A DNA stretch of 64,000 bases from contig JAWDGP010008076.1 of NCBI GenBank assembly GCA_033675545.1, positions 72,501 through 136,500 of the forward strand, in the 5' to 3' direction. The position numbers and the translations under genes were made by a program. The notes below the pieces were generated by a model, which was not told the origin of the DNA, did no database searches, and saw only the letters and a list, made by a program, of their open reading frames with translations. Positions 1 through 52,504 of this stretch are shown in pieces. This DNA comes from Elysia crispata (Eukaryota > Mollusca > Gastropoda > Plakobranchidae). Numbering within the stretch: the stretch's first letter is position 1; every line of letters begins with the position of its first letter.

Positions 1-38
1 TTTTTTTAATAAAATAATTGGTAGCATAAAAATTTTAC

Positions 39-125
39 CTCAGCTTTCTTGTTCCATACCAACTGATACCCTTGACGTTAAGCCTGATAATCTTTCTAAT
101 TGTAATAACATCATCTTGTGCGTTT
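39..125 (-). other. Possible exon fragment at window edge (unrecognised)
   Basis: On the minus strand an acceptor-like ttcatttttag (or a later aaag) precedes an open stretch ending at ctgag/gtaaaa. One frame reads FKETHKMMLLQLERLSGL... and stops at TGA; the other reads NAQDDVITIRKIIRLNVKG and stays open to the donor. The two readings cannot be separated and I recognise neither. It may be the edge of another minus-strand gene. Confidence 0.2.
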
Positions 126-708
126 CTTTAAAGCTGCTAAAAATGAATAAGAAACAGACTGAAATACATGTACTACTGGACCTACAATCAATAACTATAG
201 GCATAGAGAATCGAGATGTTTGTGGAAAGTAAAAAAACAACAACAAAAAACAAAAGCAAAATAACAAACAATAAAAAAAACCTTATTTGAATAGGTCTAT
301 AATATAATTTTATGCAGTTAGAAATTTGCTCATTTGAGATCCTATATTAGCAAAGATGCGAAAATTTTTTTTTTGTTTTGTTTTGTCATTTTTAGAGTCG
401 ATTGCTGTACTATTAATTTATAATTTTCGATCTCATGAAATTATGCCGAAAGTTCAATAATCCTTAGGAAGACATTCAGCTCTCTTGGAGAATCAATCGT
501 CTAATGGATCAAGTGCTTCAACTATGCTAAAAGAATTGCAATTGGCAGCCGGCCAAACAACGTATCAGCCGCAACTAGGCCTATTGCCGATTTGGTCTTG
601 AACATCCGCGCTGTCACTTCATCAGCAAATGACAATCACTGTTGCGATATGATGATGAAGAGTTACAGATCTAGACTATATCGCCATTTGTACATATAAG
701 TAACCTAG

Positions 709-975
709 CTATATATCCTTGGTTTGAAGTAAAACCTCTGCATGTAAAACTATGTCTCGAGCTGAGTTTGATCTAAACCCTAGAATACCTTGCTTTTCTG
801 AGCATCCTTCCGGTATGCCTTGATATAAAGTAGCATTCTTGTGAGAATACATTATGATATGGGATTTATCGTATTCTTGGATCTTGAGATTGGTGTTTAA
901 TTTGGTCCATTTTGTACTTCTCCAGAATGTAGCTCCATTGTCGACAGAGATCGAAGAGGCCAAGAATGTTTTGCA
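709..975 (-). other. Unrecognised 85-90 codon ORF, perhaps a gene fragment
   Basis: Open from just after a TGA to a TAG stop, with no good splice acceptor in front. The peptide looks protein-like (NGATFWRSTKWTKLN, IIMYSHKNATLYQGIPEGC, GILGFRSNSARDIVLHAEVL), with a balanced composition unlike the low-complexity ORFs nearby. I do not recognise a family. It could be an exon, a pseudogene piece or chance. Confidence 0.25.
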
Positions 976-1554
976 GTCGAGTCATATGATATTTTAAACT
1001 AATATTAACATGTATACGAACCATCTAGATCAAGGCTAGATGATTGATAGAAGAAGATCCGACTGCCACTTCCGCTTCCTAAATGAAGATAAGGCAAATG
1101 AACATTGGTTCGAGATTTTTTTAAAACCATTTTTCAGTTCTCCCAAAAGATGGATCGACTATGCCGCGCATAAACTGTGCGTCCTTTACTTACAATACAT
1201 GTATTGATATTACATGAACTAAATAAGATGGTCCTAAGATTTGGAATTATTGGGAAAAAAATAATTTGATGTGTCGTTACGGACCGCATTGATTTAACAT
1301 TTCTGTGAGCTCTGTTGTCTTTTAACGTCATGTATTGCGCGGTGAGTCTGTTAGTTTTGGATTCCTACTAGTGACAAGTATTATACATATATACAATATA
1401 AGCTAACACGCTACACCTCGGTTAATACAACAGGGATGACGGGAACAGAATGGTCTAGGACTATGCCTTATTTTCTGTTAATCAAGCGTAAAACTATTAT
1501 CTTTGAAAGCCTAGTATTGCTTTGAGGGAAACTGTTCAAAACGATCTCAGATAT

Positions 1555-4500
1555 AGGCTTGGTTAATACGATCTCAGATATAAGCTATAAAGGGGATTAA
1601 TGCAATCTCAGGTAGAAGCTATAAGCTCGGTTATCACGATCTCACCTAAAAGCTATCAGCTCGGTTAATACGATCTTAGCTAGAAGATATCAACTCGGTT
1701 ACCACGATCACAAATACAAGCAAACAACTCGGTTAATACGACCTCAAATGCAAGCTATCAGCTCGGTTAATACGATCTCAGATAGAGACTAACGGCTCAG
1801 CCAATACGATTTCGGATATAAGCTAACAACTCGGCTAATACCATCTCATTTACTGGCTAACAGTTCGGTTAATACCATCTCATTAACTGGCTAACATCTT
1901 AGTTAATACCATCTCAGATATAGAGTAACATGCCGGTAAATACCATCTCATTTACTGGATAACAGCTCGGTTAATACAATCTCAATTACTGGCTAAAGCT
2001 CGGTTAATACGATCTCAGATAGAGACTAACGGCTCAGCCAATACGATTTCAGATATAGGCTAACAACTCGGTTAATACCATCTAAGATATAGACTAACAG
2101 TTCAGTTAATACCATCTAATTTACTGGCCAACAGCTTGTTAATACCATCTCATTTGCTAGCTAACAGCTCCGTCAGTACCATCTCAATTACTAGCTAACA
2201 GCTCGGTTAAAAGCATCTCAGATATAGGCTAACAACTCGGTTAATACTATCTCAGAAATAGACTAACAGTTAAAATTATCTCAGTTATAGACTAAAAGCT
2301 CGGTTAACCTATCTCAGATATAAACTAACAGCTCAGTTAATACCATCTCATTTACTGGATGACTGCTCAGTTAATACCATCACATGAACTGGATAATGGC
2401 TCGCTTAATATCATCTCAGAAATAGAGTAACAGCTCGGGTAACCCATCTCAGATATAGACTAACAGCTCGGTTATTACCACCTCATTTACTGGCTAACAG
2501 CTCGGTTAATACCATCTCTGATATAGACTAACAGCTTGGTTAATACCATCTACTTTACTGGATAACAGGTCGGTTAATACCATCTCATTTACTGGCTAAC
2601 ACCTCGGTTAATACCATCTCAGATAAAAACTAACGGCTCAGCCGATACGATTTCAGATATAGGCTAACAACTCGGTTAATACCATCTCATTTACTGGCTA
2701 GCTGCTAGGTAATTACTATCTAATTTACTAGTACACAGCGTGTTAATACCATCTCATTTACTAGCTAACAGCTCGGTCAATACCATCTCATTTACTGGCT
2801 AACAGCTCGGTAAATACCATCTCAATTCCTGGCTAACAGCTCGTTAATATCATCTCCTTTACTGGCTAACATCTTGGTTAATACCATCTAAAAATACACT
2901 AACGGTTCAGTTATTACCATCTAATTTACTGGCAAAGAGCTTGTTAATACCATCTCATTTACTGGCTAACAGTTCGGTCAATTCCATATCAATTACTGGC
3001 GAACAGCTCGGATAATACCATCTCAGATATAGACTAACAGCTCGGTTAATACCATCTCATTTTATGGATAACAGCTCGGTTAATACCATCTCATTTAGTG
3101 GCTAAAAGCCCTGTTAATACCATCTAAGATATAGCCTAACAGCTCGGTTAATACCATCTCAGGTATAGACTAACAGCTTGGTTAATACCATATCCTTTAC
3201 TGGATAACAGCTCGGTTAATTCCATCTCAGATGGAGATTAACAGCTTGGTTAATATTATCGCAGTTATAGACTAAAAGCTCGGTTAACCTATCTCAGATA
3301 AAGACTAACAAATCAGTTAATACCATCTCCATTACTGGATGACAGCTCAGTTAATACCATCAGATGAACTGGATAATAGCTCGCTTAATACCATCTCAGA
3401 AATAGAGTAACAGCTCGGGTAACCCATCTCAGATATAGACTAACATCTCAGTTAATACCATCTCATTTACTGGTTAACAGCTCAGTTATTACCATCTTAG
3501 ATATAGACTAACAGCTCGGTAAATACCATCTTTATTTCCTGGCTAACAGCTCGTTAATATCATTGTTTTATATTTCTGACTAACATCTTAGTTAATACCA
3601 TCTAAAAAATAGACTGTTCAGTTTTTACCATCTAATTTATTGGCAAACAGCTTGTTAATACCATCTCATTTACTGGCTAACAACTCGGTCAATTCCATCT
3701 CAATTACTGGCTAACAGCTCGGTTAATACCATCTCATTTACTGGATAACAGCTCGGTTAAAACCATCTCACTTATCGGCAAAGAGGTCGGTTAATACCAT
3801 TTCATTTACTGGCTAAAAGCTCGGATAATACCAGCTCAGATATAGCAAAACAGCTCGGTTAATATAATCTCATTTACTGGCTAACAGCTCGGTAATTACA
3901 ATCTCATTTACTGGCAAACAACTCCGTTAATACTATCTCAGAAACAGACTAACAGCTTGGTTAATACCATATCCTTTACTGGATAACAGCTCGAATAATT
4001 GCATCTTAGATGTAGACTAACAGCTCGGTTAATACCATCCCATTTACTAAATAACAGCTCGGTTAATACCATCTCAGATAGTTAATACCATCTCATTTAC
4101 TGGATAACAGCTCAGTTAAACCATATCATGTACTAGTTAAAAGGTCACTTAATACCATCTCAGATACAGACTAACGACTCAGCCGATACGATTTTAGATA
4201 AAGGCTAACAACTCGGTAAATACCATTTCATTTACTGGCTAACTGCTGTGTAAATACCATCTAATTTACTGCTAAACAGCTTGTCAATACCATCTGATTT
4301 ACTGGCTAACAGCTCGGTTAATACCATCTGATTTCCTGGCTAACAGCTCGTTAATATAATCTCCTTTCCTGGCTAACATCTTGGTTAATACCATCTAAGA
4401 TATAGACTAACAATTCAGTTAATACATCTAATTTACTGGCAAACAGCTTGTTCATACCATCTCATTTACTGGCTAACAGCTCAGTCAATTCCATCTCAAT

Positions 4501-7500
4501 TACTGGCTAACAGCTCGGTTAATACCATCTCTGATATAGACTAACAGCTCGGTTAATACCATCTCATTTAGTGGCTAACAGCTCGGTTATTACCATCTCA
4601 GATAAAGACTAAAAGAACGGTTAACACTATCTCAGATATAGACTAACAGCTCGGTTAATACCATCTCAGATATAGACAAACAGCTCGGTTAATACAATCT
4701 CATTTACTGGATAACAACTCTGGTAATACTATCTAATTTACTGAATAATGGTTCGGTTAATACCATCTCATTTACTGTCTAACACCTCGGTCAATGCCAT
4801 CTCATTTACTGGCTAACAGCTCGGTTAATACCATCTCAGATATAGACTAACAGCTAACAGCTAGTTTAATACCATCTCTTTATCTGGCTAACAGCTCCTT
4901 AATACCATCTGATTTACTAGCTAATAGTTCGGTTAATACCATCTCAGATTTAAACTAACAGCTCGGGTAATACCATCTCAGATGTAGACTAACATCTCGG
5001 TTAATACCATCTCAGATATAGGCAAACAGCTCGGTTAATACCATTTCATCAACTGGCTAAAAGTTCGGATAATACCATCTCAGATATAAGCAAACAGATC
5101 GGTTAATATTATCTCATTTACTGGCTATTAGCTCGGTCAATACCATTTCATTTACTGGCTATCAGCTCGGTTAATACTATCTCAGATGGAGACTAACAGC
5201 TTGGTTGATACCATCTCATTTACTGGATAACAGGTCTGTTAATAACATCTCATTTACTGGCTAACAGCTCGATTATTATCATATCAGATAAAGACCAACG
5301 GCTCAGCCGATACGATTTCAGATAAAGGCTAACAACGCGGTTAATACCATTTCATTTACTGGCTAACTGCTGAGTAAATACCATCTAATGTACTGGTGAA
5401 CAGCTTGTTAATACCATCTGATTTACTAGCTAAAAGCTCGGTCAATCACATCACACTTACTGGCTAACAGCTCGGTAAATACCATATGATTTCCTGGCTA
5501 AAAGCTCGTTAATATCATCTCCTTTACTTGCTGACATCTTTCTTAATACCATCTAAGATATAGATTAAGAGTTCAGTTATTATCATCTAATTTACTCGCA
5601 AACAGCTTGTTAATATCATCTCATTTAATGGCTAACAGCTCGGTCAATTACATCTCATTTACTGGTTAACAGATTGGTTAATACCATCTCAGATATAGAC
5701 TTACAGCTCGGTTAATACCATCTCATTTTATGGAAAACAGCTCGGTTAATACCATCTCAGATATAGACTTACAGCTCGGTTAATACCATCTCATTTTATG
5801 GATAACAGCTCGGTTAATACCATCTCAGATCGAGACCAACAGCTCGGTTAATACAAAATCAGACATAGCCTAAAAACTCGGTTAATACCATCTCAGATAT
5901 AGGAAAAAGGGCTCGGTGAATACTATCTCTGATGTAGGCTAACAGCTCGGTTAATACCATTTCATTTACTGTCTAAAAGCTCGGATAATACCATCTAAGA
6001 TATAGGCAAACAGCTCGGTTAATATGATCTCTTTTACTGGCTAACAGCTCGGTCAATACCATCTCAATTACTCGCTAACAGCTCGGTTATTACCCTCTCA
6101 GATAAAGACTAAAAGCAAAATTAATACCATCTCAGATATAGACTTGCAGCTCGGTTGATACCATCTCAGATATAAACTAACAGCTCGGTTAATACAATCT
6201 TATTTATTGGACAACAACTCGATTAATATTATCTCATTTACTGAATAACGGCTCGGTTAATACCATCTCATTTACTGGCTAACAGCTCGGTCAATACCAT
6301 CTCATTTACTGGCTAAAAGCCCGGTTAATACCATCTTAGATAAAGCCTAACAGCTCGGTTAATACCATCTCAGATATAGAGTAACAGCTCGAAAAATACC
6401 ATCTCAGATATAAGCAACCAGCTCGGTTAATATAAACTCATTTACTGGCTAACAGCTCGGTTAATGCTATCTTAGAAATAGATTAAGAGCTTGGTTAATA
6501 CCATCTCATTTACTGGATAAGAGCACTGTTAATTCTATCTCAGATGGAGACTAACGGATCGGTTCATACCATCTCATTTACTGGATCAGCTCAGTTAATA
6601 TCATCACATATACTGGATAACAGCTTGCTTAATACCATCTCAGATATAGACTAACAGCTCGGTTAACACATCTCAGCTATAGACTAACAGCTCGGTTAAT
6701 ACCATCTCATTTACTGGCTAACAGCTCGGTCAATACAATCTCATTTACTGGCTAACAGCTCGGTTAATGCCATCTCAGATATACACTAACAGCTAACAGC
6801 TAGTTTAATACCATCTCATTTACGGGCTAACAGCTCGGTTAATACCAACTCAGATTTAGACTAAGAGCTTGGTTAATACCATCTCAGATATAGACTAACA
6901 GCTCAGTTAAAACCATCTCAGATATAGGCAAACAGCTCGGTTAATGCTAGCTCTGATGTAGGCTAACAGCTCGGTTAATACCATTACATTTACTGGCTAA
7001 AAGCTCGGATAATACCACTTCAGAAATAGGTAAAACAGCTCGGTTAATATAATCTCATTTACTGGCTAACAGCTCGGTTATTACTATCTTAGAAATAGAC
7101 TAAAATCTTGGTTAATACCATCTCATTTACTGGATAACAGCTCCGTTAATTCCATCTCAGATGGAGACTAACAGCTCGGTTAATAAAATCTCATTTACTG
7201 GATAACGGCTCGGTTAATACCATATCAGATTTAGACAAACAGCTCGTTTAATAACATCTCAGATATAGACTAACAGCTCGCTTAATACCATCTCTGATAT
7301 AGGCTAACAGCTCGGTTAATACCATTTCATTTACTGGCCAAAAGCTCGGATAATACCATCTCAGAAATAGGAAAACAGCTCGGTTAATATAATCTCATTT
7401 ACTGGCTAACAGCTCGGTAAATACTATCTTAGAAATAGACTAAAAGTTTGCTTTATACTATCTCATTTACTGAATAACAGCTCCGTTAATTCCATCTCAG

Positions 7501-8435
7501 ATGGAGACTAACAGCTCGGTTAATACCATCTCATTTACTGGATAGCAGCTCGGTTAATACCATCTCAGATAGAGACTAACAGCACGGTTAATACCATCTC
7601 AGATATAGACTAAGAGCTTGGTTAATACCATCTCAGATATCGGTAAACAGCTCGGTTAATACCATCTCAGATATAGGCAAACAGCTCGGTTAATACCTTC
7701 TCAGATATAGACTAACAGCTCGGTTAATACCATCTCATTCACTGGATAACTGCTCGGCTAATAGCATCTCAGATATAGACTAACAGCTCGGTTAATACTA
7801 TCTCTGATGTAGACTAACAGCTCGGTTAATACCATTTCATATACTGGCTAAAAGCTCGGTTATTACCATCTCATTTACTGGATAGCAGCTCGGTTAATAC
7901 CATCTCAGATACAGACTAACAGCTCGCTTAATACCATCTCAGATATAGACTAACAGCTCGGTTAACCCATCTCAGATATAGACTAACAGCTCGGTTAATA
8001 TTATCTCATTTACTGGCTAACAGCTCGGTCAATACCATCTCATTTACTGGCTAACAGCTCCGTTAAACCATCTCAGATATAGACTAGTAGCTAACAGCTA
8101 GTTTAATACCATCTCTTTTTCTGGCTAACAGGTCCGTAATACCATCTTATTTACTGGCTAATAATTCGGTTAATACCATCTCTGATATAGATTAACAGCT
8201 CGGTTAATACCATCTCAGATATAGACTAACAGCTCGGTTAATACCATCTCAGATATAGACTAAGTAAAAGCTTGGTTAATACCATCTCATTTACTGGATA
8301 ACAGCTCCGTTAATTCCATCTCAGATGGAGACTAACAGCTCGGTTAATACCATCTCATTTACTGGATAACAGCTCGGTTAATACCATCTCATTTACTGGC
8401 TAACAGCTAGGTTAATGCCATCTCACAGATAGGCG
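1555..8435. repeat. 34-bp satellite array, about 200 units
   Basis: Core unit taacagctcggttaatacca then tctca plus a variable end. Two main subtypes differ only in the last 10 bases: atttactggc and agatatagac. Both are 34 bp and are mixed along the array. The first 300 bp are more diverged (units with aatacgatctcag and agctat). Many units carry point changes or small indels. Some local duplicates of several units occur, e.g. near 5670-5800 and 6950-7450. No gene is present. Confidence 0.97.
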
Positions 8436-8636
8436 AATTCCAAAAGAATTAGCAAAGGTAGTATTAAGACTTCATTTTTTTTTTCAATCCAAAAAAATAA
8501 TTATTTGTTCTATTCATTTATTTGAACATATTTTGTGAGATAGGTTCGTAATTATCGGAAAGTTCATAACACCATTCCATTCACAAACAATGCACCGAAC
8601 GGCCATTTCACCCTCAAAATAATTTTAAGTTCAGAA

Positions 8637-9985
<1,349 letters not shown>

Positions 9986-10755
9986 CAGCACACCTGATAA
10001 ATCGACATTAAAGGAACCATTAAATTTCGTCCCATTAAGAGAAAATCGAATTAGCAGATATAATAAAGTTTATAAATTTTAAAATCTCTATGACTTTTAG
10101 GTCTGCTTATAGGTTTACAATAAATGGTCATAAAGAGGACTCAGAGCAAACTCACTTTTAATACTTATAAAACCCATCCCAGATCTAAAACCATTGCAAA
10201 CCCCTCCCCTCCCCTTCCGACTCGACAGGCCAGTCACAGTCCAGTATCCTAGCATATGTCTCACAATCCAGTACCCCACCTTATGTCTCCCCTAATTCCA
10301 AATGCTGTGGGGGCAAGACCGTACAGTGCTAGCATTGGGCTTGAGGCCCAAGGTGCCAGCCCCTGCCTCCCCCCCCCTCTCTCTCTCTCTCTCTCACACA
10401 CACACATACATACACAAGGGTACTTGTCTCTCTACTGTCTTCTCTGTGCATCCAACACCTCTCACTTTTCTTTTCACACAATCCCTGCCTTCAGTTGCAC
10501 TGGTCCACACACTAACTCTTTAGGTCTAACTCATGAGGCTAGATTAAAAAAATAAATGGCATTTTGGATGATTTTGATTCCAAAAAAAGTGGAAATTCCA
10601 TCGAATTAGGAGAAATTAGAGGACTAAAATGTTGATTTGCGGGAAAATGTAATTGTACTGATTAAAGGAATTTATTCAGGACTTTTTTATGACGTCAAAG
10701 TAAGGGTTAAGGGAAATGTCAATTAATCATATATCGAATTCAGTGGAAGGCACTG
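9986..10755. mobile_element. Tigger/pogo-like MITE, copy 1 of family A
   Basis: Starts cagcacacctgataaatcga after TA (9984-9985) and ends ggcactg before tgta. It is alignable along its length with the copy at 12179-12957: shared blocks acctgataaatcgacatt, cagtcacagtccagt, ctaactcatgaggc and ttggatgattttga. It carries a (CT)n/(CA)n tract at 10376-10405. No transposase ORF, so it is non-autonomous. The TA flank and CAGT...CACTG ends suggest the Tc1/mariner-pogo group. Confidence 0.75.
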
Positions 10756-10844
10756 TGTATATATATTAGCTACTCTAGTTTCTTTTTGCACTCACTCATT
10801 AATTCACTCACTTAGATCAACAACAGTAGCAAAGCTTTCTCAAA

Positions 10845-11467
10845 TTTATTTAAGTAATTTGTGAAGCAAAAAAAAGTTTCTTAACTGTATTAAAATAACA
10901 GGCATATTAGGGAAATCTAGTAGTTCTCTTTCCACTATAAGTCAATTGGTTTTCAACACTAAAATGTGCAGTCAATGGCCACTTGTTTTCAATGCAGAGT
11001 TTACAGATCTATCACTGTTCCACTGGCTCTCAACCACATGTGTCCAGTCAGTGTCCACTAGTCTCCAGTGCTGAGGTTCCGTCTCCACTACGTTTCTGCT
11101 GATTTTCAACATTAAAAATCTGTGTCCAGTCAGTGTCCACTAGTCTCCAGTGCTGAAGTTCTGTCTCCATTACGTGTCTGCTGATTTTCAACGTTAAAAA
11201 TCTGTGTCCAGTCAGTGTCCATTAGTCTCCAGCGCTGAAGTTCTGTCTCCATTACGTGTCTGCTGATTTTCAACATTAAAAATCTGTGTCCAGTCACTGA
11301 CCACTAGTCTCCGGTGCTGAGGTTACGTCTCCATTACGTGTCTGCTGATTTTCAACATTAAAAATCTGTGTCCAGTCAGTGTCCACTAGTCTCCAGCGCT
11401 GAAGTTCTGTCTCCATTACGTGTCTGCTGATTTTCAACGTTAAAAATCTGTGTCCAGTCACTGTCCA
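10845..11467 (-). other. Probable CWF19L2 3' UTR with candidate poly(A) signal
   Basis: From the stop codon the minus strand runs through five 82-bp repeats (11039-11448) and reaches an AATAAA hexamer at 10850-10845. That is a reasonable cleavage signal just before the MITE at 9986-10755. There is no transcript evidence; other AATAAA sites are possible in AT-rich DNA. Confidence 0.35.

Positions 11468-11480
<13 letters not shown>
11039..11480. repeat. 82-bp minisatellite overlapping the CWF19L2 stop codon
   Basis: Units start tgtgtccagtcagtgtccac at 11039, 11121, 11203, 11285, 11367 and 11449, a constant 82 bp. Similarity is high (a few changes per unit). The sixth copy is partial and runs into the terminal coding exon. 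Confidence 0.96.
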
Positions 11481-49025
<37,545 letters not shown>

Positions 49026-49500
49026 GTTTAGGTCTAAGAATCACAGAGGCTAAACAGAGTTTTTCAACATTCAAGCAGCTTTTGTTTGCTCTCTAGCAAT
49101 GTAAACTTTGATGATTTGATCTATGTAGATTTAGGGCTTCTATAAATTTAAATATATGATTATTTCCGCAGGACGCAAGCTTCCCCTCAACTTCCCAGGA
49201 ACTTTCAGGTATCTAGATCTAGATCTAGATCTAGTCTTCTTTCTCATTCCCAATGTAGACCCTCAATGCAAAGGGACGTCAGTCTCCTAAAAATATTTTT
49301 TCAGGTCAAAACACCGGTGGGCATGAACGGCTAGGTTATTCCACTCACGTTAGGCCGAAATCTTTATAAAGTACCGAGTCGAAATCTATGTTAGTCTAGG
49401 TCTTTATACTAAGCAAGTTCTATTGTTTATCTGTTAAACTTCATCTCTACGCAAAATCAGCCTGACTCTGACACACCTAAAATCCAAGGTAATTGGTATG
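49026..49500. promoter_or_regulatory. Probable CWF19L2 promoter/5' UTR region, possibly shared with QRSL1
   Basis: This is the interval directly upstream of the CWF19L2 ATG, facing the plus-strand QRSL1 gene. It holds a run of overlapping TAGATCTA palindromes (49213-49234) and no TATA box that I trust. A donor-like site at about 49489 (ccaag/gtaatt, plus strand) could end a QRSL1 5' exon. Promoter identity is inferred from position only. Confidence 0.3.
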
Positions 49501-51463
49501 AATGTACATTGACATTGTTTTTTTTTTTAAAAATAGATCTAGAGATTCTAGAATCTTTTTAGATCTAAATCCAAAGAGTAGTTCAGATACTGAGAAAGGT
49601 ATGTATGTTTTGATGTCCAGATCTTAAGAATTTACCCAGAAGACTAAAGACAACTAGATCTAAATCTAGACTCTAGCTTGATCAAATGTCTGGAATCGCA
49701 TTCCTGAAACAATGAAGTTTGGCCATAATAACTTTAGTGCTCTGGTTGCTCAGCTCAGGAGCCCATCTAAAGTAATGAGAGTGATTGATGTTGTTAAAAG
49801 CTTTTTGGGTAACATACTTGTTTAATATCAGCAAAAGCTGATCAAACCGAATCAAACTTTATCATTAATAACCACACTTCCCCTCATTGAAAACCTGGAG
49901 TAAATCAGTTTAAAGTGAAAATTGACCGACTCAGGTCCCCAGGGCATTTGGTTTCACATGCCCACTATAGGAAAGACTATGACATCTTGTCTTTAGGTGC
50001 AGGTGAACTTGGCTGCTATCTTCTGATCAGTGCTGGATGCTTTCTCCATTTAACACTTCGTTCATGACATATAACATCTGCAGTACATCCTATTTTTCAT
50101 GGCAACATGCCTAGCCCACATACATTGTACGTTCTCCAATCTGCTGATTTTGCTGTTGCCTATGAAGCTAAGATGTACAATGTACGTTGTTTATTTTTTT
50201 CTGCTATTCTTGTTCTTATAATATTATTATGAGCAGTTCTCAAAAGGCCATCGGTAGCCTAGTAGTAGGACGATTTCATGCAAGTTTTTTTCTGATTTCA
50301 AAAAGATTTTCATTCAAAAAAATGAGGATGTATTCTTCCAAACCCATGTTGAGGAGATAACAGGTGAGGTATAGTTTGGTGTACCTCTAAGACCACAGAA
50401 TTTAACTTAGTGCAGTTTTGTATTGAATCTGAACCTTTTGTCAAAAAAGACCCTCACATAATACATTAATAGTTGTGTTTTTGAATGTTTGTTTTTACAA
50501 AATGACAATTATTAATATTATGTTGGTTAATGCTATTTATTTTTTCATTTATTTCTTCAAATGGTACCTTTTCACCTAAAAAACAGAAGGAACAGAGAGC
50601 AAAAATCCTTATAAATCTAATCTTTAATATATGCTCCTTGACCTTATCATTTTCTACTCTGTGTGTCATTTAGAGGCCTATTTTAAGCACAACAGATCAG
50701 CTGTTATAAAATTAAAAGCCTCTAGCTAGCTAGCTACATGCTTGTGCAGAGAAAGATGCTTAAGTAAAAATAGAATTCACTTCATTACAATAATCAGGGT
50801 GAGTGAATACAAACCCTTAAATCTGATTGGGTTTCTGAACAAACTAGGTCATTTCATGTCACACTATAATGTCCGCAATGTAATTTATTCCTTGTTTACT
50901 TTCACTTTCTGGACTAAATCACTGTTGTCAAGTTCATTGGAACAGTGACCTCTTCCTTCTTGTGAAACTTTCTTTATTCTATTTCAAGTCTCAATAGTCA
51001 AAAGGCCATTCAGTTCCATTTCGATTATCGCTGGAGGATAATGTCAGGGAAAAAAATATCCTGACCATAAGGTTGGGAAACATTTAAGGTCCCATAAATT
51101 TAAACAGCTGTTTCTGATTCTTTTGTTTGAAATGCTGGTTTCAAAAGATTTAATCATTTTATTTTTTACATAAACCTAAGCTTGTTTTTAACTTCAGGCA
51201 ACAAATGCAAAAGACTGGGTATTATCATGGTTGTTTCTTTTGGGCTTTTTAATTTTAAAAGTATTTTTCTTTGTCAAATTTCAATAATTTCGTAATTCTA
51301 GGGCGGAATAAGTGGGAGCTGCTTGTCTTTAACTTAGCTTCAGGTTTAAAATTATTTACAATAATGAACTGATGTAGATCTATGTTCTTCCTGATCATCC
51401 TGATGTTAAATGACAGAAAATTATGTCACTGTAACATTGGGAAGAACAAAATGTTCATATATA
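49501..51463. other. Intergenic or QRSL1 5' intron
   Basis: AT-rich, several TAGATCTA sites at 49536-49670. A block (cctgatgttaaatgacag...tcactgtaacattgggaagaa) at 51393-51445 recurs after the MITE at 52247-52305, so the MITE entered a tandem duplication or an older repeat. No exon recognised. Confidence 0.4.
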
Positions 51464-52110
51464 CAATACACCTTGGATTCAACGAACTGGTTCAGTCATT
51501 TTTAAAAGTTTGTTGAACAATGAATGCAAGGTCCGTTGGAACCATGACATAAGGCACCACAAGGGAAGTAACCAACCAAAGTGAAATTAACACATAATTA
51601 TCTCCATTAATTTTATCAACTTACCAAGCGTCTGCAAAGCCACTTTTCACCTTTCCACCACTGTCCAAGTTACCGCCGCTTTGGCTCTTTGATCTGTATC
51701 ATGATCTCCCCATGCATTGGCTGCCACTCCCTGCCCCCTTTCCCCTCTTTTTTATTATCTTCTCCCTGCATGTCAAGACTTTGTTCTTCCCTACCCCTAG
51801 AATTACTATGGCATAATGTAGCCTATACCCTAGGTGCCCAACACCTATACACTTCAAGCATTAATTAACAGCCTACTAGGGGCCTTTTGATTGAATTTCA
51901 ACTACATAGTAGTTTCTAAGTAGAAAAGCATTCTAAAGTGGATTTGCCAATACTTGTAATTTGTTGAACCCGAGGGCGGGTCTGAGATTAGTTTGTTTGA
52001 TGCAAGGTATTTTGAGAGAGTCAAAGAAGGAAAAAAAACGGGGATTTTTCTCTGTTCGTTGAATGTAAGGTGTTCTTTGAATATGAGTTCATGGAATTCC
52101 AGGTGTACTG
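51464..52110. mobile_element. Tigger-like MITE, copy 1 of family B
   Basis: Starts caatacaccttggattcaac after TA (51462-51463) and ends ttccaggtgtactg at 52110. It is homologous to the element at 57241-57827: shared aaggcaccacaagg, acataattatctcc, tgttgaac(c)cgagg and gcaaggtattt blocks. No transposase. Confidence 0.8.
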
Positions 52111-52504
52111 GATTAATTTTTTTAATCTTAATCAACATAGTAGAAAATCTAGACTCCAGCTGTTGGTGAGGAACCAACATCTAGGCAGTTTACATTGAAG
52201 TCTCAATCAGTTTAAAAGCTGCTAACACAAAATTCTGGAACAAGTTCTCCTGATGTTACAATGATAGACATTAAGTCACTGTAACATCAGGAAAATAAAA
52301 TGTTCATAGACTTATTTATACACTCCTTATCAATACTGTAGACACACAAGGCTCCAGCCCTTGGTGAGGAATCAAAATGCAACCAAGTTAAATAGAACTT
52401 AAAATAAGTTCAAAAGCTTCAAACACAAATACCAAGAGATGAAAGAAAACAAAACAGAAAAAGATGACTGAGGATACTTTGGACCTCATGTAAAATAGGA
52501 GGCA

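Noticed and set aside
1555..8435. CRISPR-like array (regular 34-bp periodicity)
   Set aside because: Units are contiguous and have no unique spacers; the genome is animal. It is a satellite.
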